Shown here piece by piece: positions 1-5,371 of a DNA stretch of 9,841 nt (position 1 is its first letter; every line of letters begins with the position of its first letter). The translations under genes and the position numbers were made by a program. The stretch is from Bacteroides ovatus (GTDB taxonomy: Bacteria > Bacteroidota > Bacteroidia > Bacteroidales > Bacteroidaceae): the NCBI GenBank assembly GCA_030844565.1, contig JAUUNK010000188.1, forward strand, positions 1 through 9,841. The letters run 5' to 3'. The notes beneath the pieces are model-generated. The model saw nothing but the letters and a program-made list of their open reading frames with translations, was not told the DNA's origin and did not search any database.

Positions 1-28
1 TTTGCATCGGCAAGTAAGTGGTGATTAC

Positions 29-57
29 CAACGATTAGCATATATCATCAACGATTA
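29..57 (+). repeat. Direct repeat CAACGATTA, 20-bp period
   Basis: CAACGATTA occurs at 29-37 and again at 49-57, with start points exactly 20 bp apart (about two helical turns). The spacing on one DNA face is typical of arm-type sites for integrases or of operator pairs. With only two short copies, chance cannot be excluded. Confidence 0.35.
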
Positions 58-59
58 TC

Positions 60-89
60 AAGGCGTTCATTTTGAGCGCCTTTCTTTTT
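60..89 (+). terminator. Intrinsic terminator at left edge
   Basis: Inverted repeat AAGGCGTTCA (60-69) and TGAGCGCCTT (73-82) form a 10-bp stem with one G-U wobble and a 3-nt loop, followed by TCTTTTT. This is a classic rho-independent terminator. It most likely ends a gene lying left of the window, since nothing convincing is coded in 1-60. It insulates the downstream regulator from that transcription. Confidence 0.8.
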
Positions 90-123
90 AGCCTTATAAG
101 CGATAGTTATCGTTTATAGGGCT
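90..123. repeat. Near-perfect 16-bp hairpin next to terminator
   Basis: AGCCTTATAAGCGATA (90-105) faces TATCGTTTATAGGGCT (108-123) across a 2-nt loop. All 16 positions pair, two of them as G-U wobbles. There is no T-run behind it on the plus strand. On the minus strand the T-run of the neighbouring terminator does not follow in the right direction either. It could be a cruciform or recombination/attachment site, a processing hairpin, or a back-up terminator stem. The structure is seen directly; its role is unknown. Confidence 0.6.
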
Positions 124-200
124 TATTCAGCTCATTTTTGTACCGCATTTGTTGCTCGCTTGTTAAAGCCTTGTTTCTCACCAGCAAGGTAGTAGAGATT

Positions 201-240
201 TGAGACACAGTGAGACGTGGTGAGACGCACTGAAACAAAA
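201..240 (+). promoter_or_regulatory. 10-bp iterated repeat TGAGACNNNN before regulator
   Basis: Four consecutive 10-bp units start at 201, 211, 221 and 231: TGAGACACAG, TGAGACGTGG, TGAGACGCAC, TGAAACAAAA. The first three share TGAGAC and the fourth has TGAAAC. One repeat per helical turn places identical contacts on the same DNA face. The first unit overlaps the TTTG of a possible Bacteroidales -7 element (GAGATTTG, 195-202; one mismatch to TAnnTTTG). A weak TTG at 171-173 lies about where a -33 element would. The array ends 24 bp before the ATG at 265. It looks like an operator or iteron array, possibly bound by the downstream multi-HTH protein itself. Confidence 0.5.
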
Positions 241-264
241 TTGGAGAAATAAACGGAGAAAAGA

Positions 265-1164
265 ATGAGCAGCAACATCGAAATCAAGAAGAAATGCAAA
301 TGGTGTGGGCAAATTTTCATAGCTCGCAAAACGACTACGAACTATTGTTCTCATAGGTGCAACAATGCAGCCTATAAAGAACGGATTAGGCAAGAGCGTA
401 TAGCGACTTATCAAAAAGAGTTCTCAATAAAGACGGAAAAACCATCTATTGAGGACAAGGAATTCTATACCCCACCTGAAGCAGCAAAACTCTTAAGGAT
501 TAGTCGAGCCAGTATTTATCGCTATATGGCAGATAACATCATAAAAGTAGTTCAATTCAAAGGTAAGACATTAGTCAGAAGAAAAGATATAGAGCTTCTG
601 TTTGAAAATGCAGCGGAATACAAAAAGAGAGTACCCATTGAGAAAGCCCCTATCACCGACTTCTACACCACCGCAGAAGTCAAAGAGAAATATCATGTAA
701 ACGAGTCATGGATATTTGTGGTAGCCAAGAAGAACAACATCCCCCGAACTTTCAATCGTGGTAAGACCTACTGGAGCAAGAAACATATTGACGCTTACTT
801 TGCCAAGAAAGCCCCGAATCCAGACATTACCGAATGGTACAGCTCCCAAGAAATGCAGGAGAAGTTCGGCATGACCCTATCTGCCATCTATTGTTTCGTT
901 TCCAAGAATGCCATCCCCAAGAAGAAAGAGGGCATCATGGTGTACTATTCCAAGAAGCACGTAGATATAGCCAAGGGAATTGCCATACCAGAAGAACCGC
1001 AATATTATACGGTAGCCGAAGCGATGGAGAAGTTCAACCTCACTCGTGACCAACTCTATCACTATGCGAAGTACCATAATATCCCCAAGGTCAAGAAAGG
1101 CAAATACACGTTTATCTCCAAGCCCGAATTAGATAAGTTGCTTGCAGCCCCAAAGATTGAATAA
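265..1164 (+). CDS. Zinc-ribbon protein with four tandem excisionase-like HTH domains
   Basis: A 299-residue DNA-binding protein. Near the N-terminus C11, C14, C28 and C32 (CX2C-X13-CX3C) form a likely zinc ribbon. Four related ~47-residue units of the MerR/excisionase winged-helix type then follow at about 67-113, 133-179, 191-237 and 247-293. Each begins with an aromatic-Y-[TS] and an E (FYTPPEA, FYTTAEV, WYSSQEM, YYTVAEA). Each continues with a turn and recognition helix, then a basic wing ending in a [SR]-K-x-[DEH] helix. Most excisionase-like proteins have one such unit, so four in one chain suggest binding to a repeated or extended site. The ATG at 265 is preceded by GGAGAAAAG, a fair ribosome site. 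It lies upstream of the integrase in the same direction with an 84-bp gap. A role as directionality factor or transcriptional regulator of the element is inferred; the fold assignment is fairly firm. Confidence 0.8.
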   Translation: MSSNIEIKKKCKWCGQIFIARKTTTNYCSHRCNNAAYKERIRQERIATYQKEFSIKTEKPSIEDKEFYTPPEAAKLLRISRASIYRYMADNIIKVVQFKGKTLVRRKDIELLFENAAEYKKRVPIEKAPITDFYTTAEVKEKYHVNESWIFVVAKKNNIPRTFNRGKTYWSKKHIDAYFAKKAPNPDITEWYSSQEMQEKFGMTLSAIYCFVSKNAIPKKKEGIMVYYSKKHVDIAKGIAIPEEPQYYTVAEAMEKFNLTRDQLYHYAKYHNIPKVKKGKYTFISKPELDKLLAAPKIE

Positions 1165-1172
1165 GTTATTTC

Positions 1173-1213
1173 TTGGTGAATATACCCACCATTGAATCAC
1201 CTTATTCCTTTGC
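1173..1213 (+). promoter_or_regulatory. Promoter/operator motif, copy 1 (integrase)
   Basis: This 41-bp stretch matches 4938-4978 at 34 of 41 positions. The conserved blocks are TTGGTGAAT, CACCATTGAA, CACCT and TTCCTTTGC. The last block resembles the Bacteroidales -7 element (TTCCTTTG against TAnnTTTG). No TTTG lies at the normal -33 distance, so the upstream blocks may be activator or repressor sites instead. The integrase ATG begins 35 nt after the motif ends. Confidence 0.6.
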
Positions 1214-1248
1214 ACCAAACAAATGTAAAATTCTAAATATCAAACAGT

Positions 1249-2355
1249 ATGTCACACACATGTACAAAAGTAACAGTTCGTCAGAGAGCGATTCGGAATA
1301 ATCGCATCTCCTTGTATCTGGATTATTATCCGGCAGTCCGTAACCCCGAAACGATGCAGATGAGCCGCAGGGAATACCTCGGCATCTACATCTATGCCCA
1401 TCCGAAGAACGAAATGGAACGGGAGTTCAACAACGATATGTTGAACAAGGCAGAGGCTATCCGCTGCATCCGGGTACAATCGCTCATCAATGAAGAGTTT
1501 GGCTTCTTGGATAAGACCAAACAGAAAGCCGACTTCCTCGCCTACTTCAAGAAAATGTGCCGGAATAAAGACCAGAAATGGCAGTTTGTCTATCAGCATT
1601 TCTACAACTTCGTCAAGGGACAATGTACCTTTGGCGATGTGAATGTGGATTTATGCAAGAAGTTCCGTGAGTACTTGCTGAACGCCAAGCAACTCAAACA
1701 CAGCAACCGCCACATTTCCCTCAATTCGGCATCCGGCTACTACTCTACATTCAGAGGATTGTTAAAGATTGCCTATCGAGACAAATGGTTTCGAGAAAAC
1801 ATCAATGACTATCTTGATAAAATAGAGCCACAAGATGTGAAGAAAGAGTATCTGACGCTGGACGAAGTGAAGCAACTCGCTGCCACACCTTGCGACATTC
1901 CTGTTCTGAAAGCTGCTTCTCTATTCGCTTGTCTGACAGGCTTACGTATCAGTGACATTCTCAATCTGCAATGGGAAGATTTCACTATCGCTCCCGACCA
2001 AGGTTATTGCTTGCGCATCAGGACACAGAAAACACAAACGGAAGCGACACTCCCCATCAGTTACGAAGCCTACGAACTATGCGGAACACCCGGAACAGGC
2101 AAAGTATTCAAGGATTTGAAACGGAGCATGATTAATTATCCGCTGAAAAGCTGGCTCAAAAAAGCAGGAATAACGAAACCGATAAGCTTCCATTGCTTCA
2201 GGCACAGCTACGCCGTCATACAAATATCCTTAGGTACAGATATTTACACGGTATCAAAGATGCTAACGCATAAGAATGTGTCCACAACTCAGATTTATGC
2301 CGATTTGGTCAATTCCAAGAAACGAGAAACAGCCAATAAAATATCACTCAAATAG
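1249..2355 (+). CDS. int: Tyrosine recombinase (element integrase)
   Basis: This 368-residue site-specific recombinase breaks and rejoins DNA through a 3'-phosphotyrosine to integrate and excise the element. It has the usual Bacteroidales layout: an N-terminal arm-binding region (about 1-95), a SAM-like core-binding domain (about 100-195), and the catalytic domain (about 205-360). The full active site is present: R233 in TGLRISD, K261 in RTQKTQ, H315 and R318 in HCFRHS, H341 in LTHKN, and nucleophile Y350 in TQIYAD. Length is normal and nothing is broken. The ATG at 1249 lies 35 nt after the shared 41-bp promoter motif. The RhuM-like gene starts 8 nt after the stop, so the two are probably co-transcribed. 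Family-level assignment is firm. Its target site cannot be read from the window. It could alternatively drive inversion at the nearby hsdS locus, but the mobilization genes favour an integrase. Confidence 0.93.
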   Translation: MSHTCTKVTVRQRAIRNNRISLYLDYYPAVRNPETMQMSRREYLGIYIYAHPKNEMEREFNNDMLNKAEAIRCIRVQSLINEEFGFLDKTKQKADFLAYFKKMCRNKDQKWQFVYQHFYNFVKGQCTFGDVNVDLCKKFREYLLNAKQLKHSNRHISLNSASGYYSTFRGLLKIAYRDKWFRENINDYLDKIEPQDVKKEYLTLDEVKQLAATPCDIPVLKAASLFACLTGLRISDILNLQWEDFTIAPDQGYCLRIRTQKTQTEATLPISYEAYELCGTPGTGKVFKDLKRSMINYPLKSWLKKAGITKPISFHCFRHSYAVIQISLGTDIYTVSKMLTHKNVSTTQIYADLVNSKKRETANKISLK

Positions 2356-2363
2356 ATATAACT

Positions 2364-2729
2364 ATGAAACGAGGAATCATAACAAACAACGAACAAAGCA
2401 TCCATATTTCCGATGGTGAAATATGGATGACCGCTTGGGAGCTTGCAGACTTGTTTTATACAACTGCTTGGACTATCCATGCAGCAATTAAGAGAATCCT
2501 GAAAGCTAATGTTTTGAGGAGCCACGAAGTTTGTAAGTACATCAAATTGGAGAATGGGAACAATGCCGATGTGTATAATCTCGATATGGTTATAGCCCTA
2601 TCCTATCAGATAGACACCGGGCATTCCGCAGCATTTAGGAAATAGCTAATAAACAAAGTCGCTCGTAAACAAGATTACAACCTCTTGTTATATTTCAACA
2701 AGGATACAAACCATACATTGTATTGCTAA
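2364..2729 (+). pseudogene. RhuM-like DNA-binding protein, interrupted by amber codon
   Basis: The intact frame from 2364 gives 93 residues and stops at TAG (2643-2645). It resembles the RhuM/virulence-protein family: an N-terminal part with WMTAWELADLF followed by a helix-turn-helix (about 20-45), then VYNLDMVIALSYQ and FRK. Related proteins continue FRxW-L. Here the residue after FRK is TAG, one base from TGG (Trp). Reading on in the same frame gives 27 more sensible residues (LINKVARKQDYNLL...) to TAA at 2727-2729, for 121 codons in all. The simplest reading is a recent nonsense mutation or a sequencing error; a functional short form is possible. It sits 8 nt behind the integrase. The family's biochemical role is not established. 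A perfect 7-bp hairpin TATTGCT/AGCAATA (2721-2738) overlaps the final stop but has no T-tract. Confidence 0.65.
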
Positions 2730-2754
2730 TAAGCAATATCTCTATACCCTATTG

Positions 2755-2801
2755 ATTATCTGCATTGTTTACATTAAATGATGCAGATAATTTTTGTTTT
2801 T
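2755..2801 (+). terminator. Intrinsic terminator after integrase/RhuM operon
   Basis: ATTATCTGCAT (2755-2765) and ATGCAGATAAT (2781-2791) form a perfect 11-bp stem around a 15-nt loop, followed by TTTTGTTTTT. The AT-rich stem with a T-run fits a rho-independent terminator ending transcription from the integrase and RhuM-like genes. The rest of the 2646-2993 gap holds the tail of the interrupted RhuM frame and the promoter of the next gene. I see no RNA gene in it. Confidence 0.75.
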
Positions 2802-2882
2802 AAGATACACAAGCCTATTTACCCAACTATTTTCATCCAAAAACAAGAAATTTGCAATGCGCTTATTATTAAGAGTGTAACG

Positions 2883-2898
2883 TGGTGAAAAGTGATGA
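2883..2898 (+). promoter_or_regulatory. Possible operator TGGTGAAAAGTGATGA
   Basis: This 16-mer matches the minus strand at 4896-4911 (TGGTAATAAGTGATGA) at 14 of 16 positions. Both copies sit in promoter regions: this one about 60 bp ahead of the -7 box for the membrane protein, the other just upstream of the mrr -7 box. It may be a common regulator site. The short length keeps confidence low. Confidence 0.35.
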
Positions 2899-2959
2899 AA
2901 TATATCGTCAAAAGCCCATTAACAGGCAAAACTATGGATTTTTTCAAAAATTAATCCTA

Positions 2960-2967
2960 TATATTTG
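2960..2967 (+). promoter_or_regulatory. Bacteroidales -7 promoter box TATATTTG
   Basis: TATATTTG is a perfect match to the Bacteroidales sigma-ABfr -7 consensus TAnnTTTG. It lies 26 nt before the ATG at 2994, giving a short leader. About 20 bp upstream is a T-run (2939-2944) rather than a clean TTTG. A small inverted repeat, GGATT/AATCC (2937-2957), overlaps that -33 position. Confidence 0.6.
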
Positions 2968-2993
2968 CACACAAACGATTAATACATACCACT

Positions 2994-3878
2994 ATGGAGC
3001 AGAAAAAGATAGAACATATAACATTGCATCTGATTGTTTTTGGTACAATCGCAATCATTGGTGTTTTAGCCCGCCAGACCGTGCTACACTATGGTTGGGA
3101 TGAGTTCAGCAGCTACCTCATTTTAGTGGTAAGCTCCATTATCATGGGAGCTATCTATCTCAATCTGCAAATGGTATTCAGACAACTCCTTTCACCTACA
3201 ATAGAGAAGTGCTTTATGAGATTTGAATGCTATCGCAACAAGGCTGTAGTCGTAGAAGCTCCAGCAGCAAACTCGGAACTTGCCGGAAGTTCTATAAATT
3301 CAAAACCTATCATTTCTGAACCTGAACCCGAAATTGAAATCGAAACTACATCTGACATAACAGAAGAAGTTTCTACTCTATCATATTACGAACCCAACGA
3401 AGATGTGGCAGAACTTCCAAAGGAGGAAACCACGCCTTCTACCAACAACACATCTATCGAAGAATCCGACCAGCCATCAGAATACGAGACTCTTCGTGCA
3501 AACGCTATGGCAGAGAAAGAACGTGCCTCACAAGAAAAACTCAATAAGGTTATCGCATACACAAAACAAACTTTGGTTTCCTATCTTGATGAAACGGCAC
3601 TTAATCGCTTGTGTGGATATGTGGCAGAATATTACTTGTTAGATACTCTGCCTAAAGTTGAACCAATAAAGGTCGATTCTCAGTTAAAGACCATTGACAT
3701 CATGCACTTTGGATGGAATATCGGCAAGGCATTCAGTAAGCCACGCTTACAGACCGCCACTTTTATAAAGAGGGTATTTACCCATACCCTCCGTGATTCG
3801 GAAATATCTACTATTGAACGTAAAATGTCGCATACAGAATCAGAATGCAAGATTAAATTAGATAGAAAAATTGCATAA
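2994..3878 (+). CDS. Two-helix membrane protein with acidic linker, function unknown
   Basis: A 294-residue protein I do not recognise. Two hydrophobic segments, about 9-26 and 38-58, should cross the inner membrane. The basic N-terminus (MEQKK) and a charged stretch after the second helix suggest that the rest lies in the cytoplasm. Residues ~85-165 form a low-complexity, very acidic linker rich in E, P, S and T (SEPEPEIEIE). Residues ~165-294 look globular and helical, with conserved-looking YLLDTLP, HFGWNIGKAF and RDSEIS stretches. It is transcribed alone from a good -7 box, has no clear Shine-Dalgarno site, and converges on the Mrr gene with only 10 bp between stops. It could be a mobilization accessory tethered to the membrane or a partner of the restriction cargo. 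Neither is supported by a motif. Confidence 0.7.
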   Translation: MEQKKIEHITLHLIVFGTIAIIGVLARQTVLHYGWDEFSSYLILVVSSIIMGAIYLNLQMVFRQLLSPTIEKCFMRFECYRNKAVVVEAPAANSELAGSSINSKPIISEPEPEIEIETTSDITEEVSTLSYYEPNEDVAELPKEETTPSTNNTSIEESDQPSEYETLRANAMAEKERASQEKLNKVIAYTKQTLVSYLDETALNRLCGYVAEYYLLDTLPKVEPIKVDSQLKTIDIMHFGWNIGKAFSKPRLQTATFIKRVFTHTLRDSEISTIERKMSHTESECKIKLDRKIA

Positions 3879-3888
3879 CGCAATACCA

Positions 3889-4830
3889 TTAGGCATTGTC
3901 CATTGCATCCCAGTAGTCCATATCCATTTTCATGACTTTAAGGACTTTCTCTGTTTGCAATCCCAAGCCATAGTCATAAATATATTCTGTTAATTGCTGA
4001 CCATTTATCAGGATAATAGTTGGTGAACCGTTAAGGCTTTCCACATATTCCATCGCACCTTTAGAATAATCAGAGGTGGTGATGAATACACCTTTCTTGG
4101 ATGGTGTTCCTGCAACAGCTCCTACAAAGCTCTGAACCTCATGACGCTGAACATTATTATCTAAAGCATATCGCTTTGCCTGTATGGATATATGATTAAA
4201 TCCTAAAATATCTTCTTTAATGATACCATCTATACCACCATCATTAGATAGTTTCGTTACAACACCTGAGTTTTTGACCTCGCCACCATACCCCATTGCT
4301 TGAAGTAATTTCACAACTAACCGTTCAAATTCTTGTGGCTTTTTACTTAATATAGTTGTCAGAATTTGAGATTGCACATTCTGCTTTATCCTATCATAAG
4401 AATCAGCTAATTCTTCTTCCGGTGTACGTTCATCATCATTTCCCAAATGGGAAGAAGTGTTGTTAGCATCCTTATTTTTAGAACTTTTCTTCGGAGTTTT
4501 CGCATTCACTGTTACTTTGATGAACTCATTTATTTGTTTCTCCGTGCATGAAGAAAGCATAGACAGTCCCTTTTCGCTGATTTTATAATCACCTCTTTGG
4601 GGCTTTTCTACAAGACCTGCAATAAAAAGATACGATAAAGCCCACGAAATACGGTCTAAGAATATTTCGCCATTACCAGAAGGATACCAAGCATTCATTT
4701 CCTCATCGGTCAATCCAAAATGCTTAGCCAAAGGAATGCGTAAATCTTTAGCTCTCATAACTATCCCGGCACTTAATTCTTTCAATGCCTGTATCCGTAT
4801 TTCTTCAAATTGCGGTATCATAAACGACAA
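3889..4830 (-). CDS. mrr: Mrr-type restriction endonuclease
   Basis: This 313-residue protein has the two-part Mrr architecture. An N-terminal winged helix (about 1-95, starting IPQFEEIRIQALKEL) reads DNA. A lysine- and asparagine-rich hinge (about 110-140) joins it to a C-terminal PD-(D/E)xK nuclease (about 160-285). Catalytic elements are visible: the FERLVVKLLQAMGYG helix (168-182), D201 in GGIDG, and the QAK motif Q217-K219. Enzymes of this family cleave DNA carrying foreign or modified bases, and need no cognate methylase. It is the only minus-strand gene. Its own promoter has a perfect -7 box (TACCTTTG, minus strand, 4872-4879) about 40 nt upstream of the start. M4 (4819-4821) is an alternative start. 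The gene looks more AT-rich than the integrase and mob genes, consistent with separately acquired cargo. Substrate specificity cannot be inferred. Confidence 0.88.
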   Translation of the reverse strand: MSFMIPQFEEIRIQALKELSAGIVMRAKDLRIPLAKHFGLTDEEMNAWYPSGNGEIFLDRISWALSYLFIAGLVEKPQRGDYKISEKGLSMLSSCTEKQINEFIKVTVNAKTPKKSSKNKDANNTSSHLGNDDERTPEEELADSYDRIKQNVQSQILTTILSKKPQEFERLVVKLLQAMGYGGEVKNSGVVTKLSNDGGIDGIIKEDILGFNHISIQAKRYALDNNVQRHEVQSFVGAVAGTPSKKGVFITTSDYSKGAMEYVESLNGSPTIILINGQQLTEYIYDYGLGLQTEKVLKVMKMDMDYWDAMDNA

Positions 4831-4871
4831 ATTTGTTTTATAGCTTCAATAACCACTGGTATTTCATGACA

Positions 4872-4879
4872 CAAAGGTA
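4872..4879 (-). promoter_or_regulatory. Bacteroidales -7 promoter box for mrr
   Basis: On the minus strand this reads TACCTTTG, a perfect TAnnTTTG -7 element. It is placed about 40 nt before the mrr start. No TTTG is found at the usual -33 distance. That position is instead occupied by ATTAC/GTAAT half-sites (4885-4889, 4892-4896, 4905-4909), which suggests control by a bound protein. Confidence 0.55.
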
Positions 4880-4884
4880 CTTAA

Positions 4885-4911
4885 ATTACTCGTAATCATC
4901 ACTTATTACCA
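4885..4911. promoter_or_regulatory. ATTAC/GTAAT half-sites, possible operator
   Basis: ATTAC (4885-4889) and GTAAT (4892-4896) make a 5-2-5 palindrome. A further ATTAC lies at 4905-4909, exactly 20 bp from the first. The minus strand at 4890-4905 (TAAGTGATGATTACGA) matches the window's left edge at 15-30 (TAAGTGGTGATTACCA) at 14 of 16 positions. The cluster lies upstream of the mrr -7 box and beside the excisionase promoter motif, so a bound protein could affect both divergent genes. Confidence 0.4.
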
Positions 4912-4937
4912 TCAAAAAGTTATTCATCAGTTATATT

Positions 4938-4978
4938 TTGGTGAATGATTCCACCATTGAAACACCTGTTTCCTTTGC
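4938..4978 (+). promoter_or_regulatory. Promoter/operator motif, copy 2 (excisionase/DUF3987 operon)
   Basis: Second copy of the 41-bp motif at 1173-1213, with 34 of 41 positions identical and no gaps. The motif ends 27 nt before the ATG at 5006, a placement similar to copy 1. The conserved TTCCTTTGC is the likely -7 region. The GGTG/CACC-rich upstream part is a candidate binding site for one of the element's HTH proteins. Confidence 0.6.
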
Positions 4979-5005
4979 CGTCGAACAATTAAAAACGATT
5001 GGCGT

Positions 5006-5371
5006 ATGCAAAAAGAAACAGTAACATTTGATAAGCTGCCCGAAGCGGTAGGTTATCTGACCGAACAGGTCATCGAGTTGAAAAAGATGGTAGCGGAACT
5101 CCAGCCACAGCCATCTGACAAACATGTGTTGGTAGAAATAGAGGATGCTTGCCGTATCATCCGAAAAGCCAAGCCTACCATTTATACATTGGTACGCAAA
5201 GGACTGCTTCCTGCCTATAAGAAAGGTAAGAAACTCTATTTCTATGAAGACGAACTTCTTTCTTGGATTGAGAACGGGCGTAGAAAGAGTGCAGAACAGA
5301 CTTACGAGGAGATGCTGGCAAATATGCAAGGCGGTGTCCGTCATAAGTCCAAATCATCCATGAAGTTTTAA
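5006..5371 (+). CDS. Excisionase-like helix-turn-helix protein
   Basis: A 121-residue DNA-binding protein. The N-terminus (about 10-35) is a short helical, coiled-coil-like segment (LTEQVIELKKMVAEL). Residues ~41-92 form a HTH_17/excisionase-type winged helix: a VEIEDACRIIRKAKPTIY helix-turn-helix, then the wing KKGKKLYFY and the closing EDELLSWIENG helix. A basic tail follows. Proteins of this type bend DNA at attachment sites, or repress and activate element promoters. Its stop overlaps the next start in TAATG (5369-5373), so translation of the two genes is coupled. It is probably the first gene of the mobilization operon, expressed from the shared 41-bp promoter motif. Whether it is a true excisionase or only a regulator is open. 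Confidence 0.82.
   Translation: MQKETVTFDKLPEAVGYLTEQVIELKKMVAELQPQPSDKHVLVEIEDACRIIRKAKPTIYTLVRKGLLPAYKKGKKLYFYEDELLSWIENGRRKSAEQTYEEMLANMQGGVRHKSKSSMKF

Noticed and set aside
2..90. Open frame without a start codon at the left edge (2-90)
   Set aside because: It runs through the terminator hairpin and has no methionine. The other two frames also close within 25 bases, so the end of an upstream gene cannot be chosen with any confidence.
1205..1213. TTTGC-containing boxes read as CTnDOT-like attachment cores (GTAnnTTTGC)
   Set aside because: TTTGC also occurs in Bacteroidales -7 promoter elements. These copies lack the GTA at the right spacing and sit at promoter distance from start codons. 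The window's first bases (TTTGC) cannot be judged without upstream sequence.
1252..1623. 123-codon minus-strand open frame opposite the integrase N-terminus
   Set aside because: It lies entirely within the firmly identified integrase and has no independent promoter or domain.
2882..3103. 73-codon plus-strand frame overlapping the start of the membrane protein
   Set aside because: It spans the -7 box and overlaps a better-supported frame with clear membrane helices. The product looks random.
3881..3898. Small hairpin between the convergent stops (CAATGCC/GGTATTG on the minus strand) as a shared terminator
   Set aside because: The 7-bp stem contains a G-U pair, overlaps the mrr stop codon and is not followed closely by a T-run, so support is too weak.
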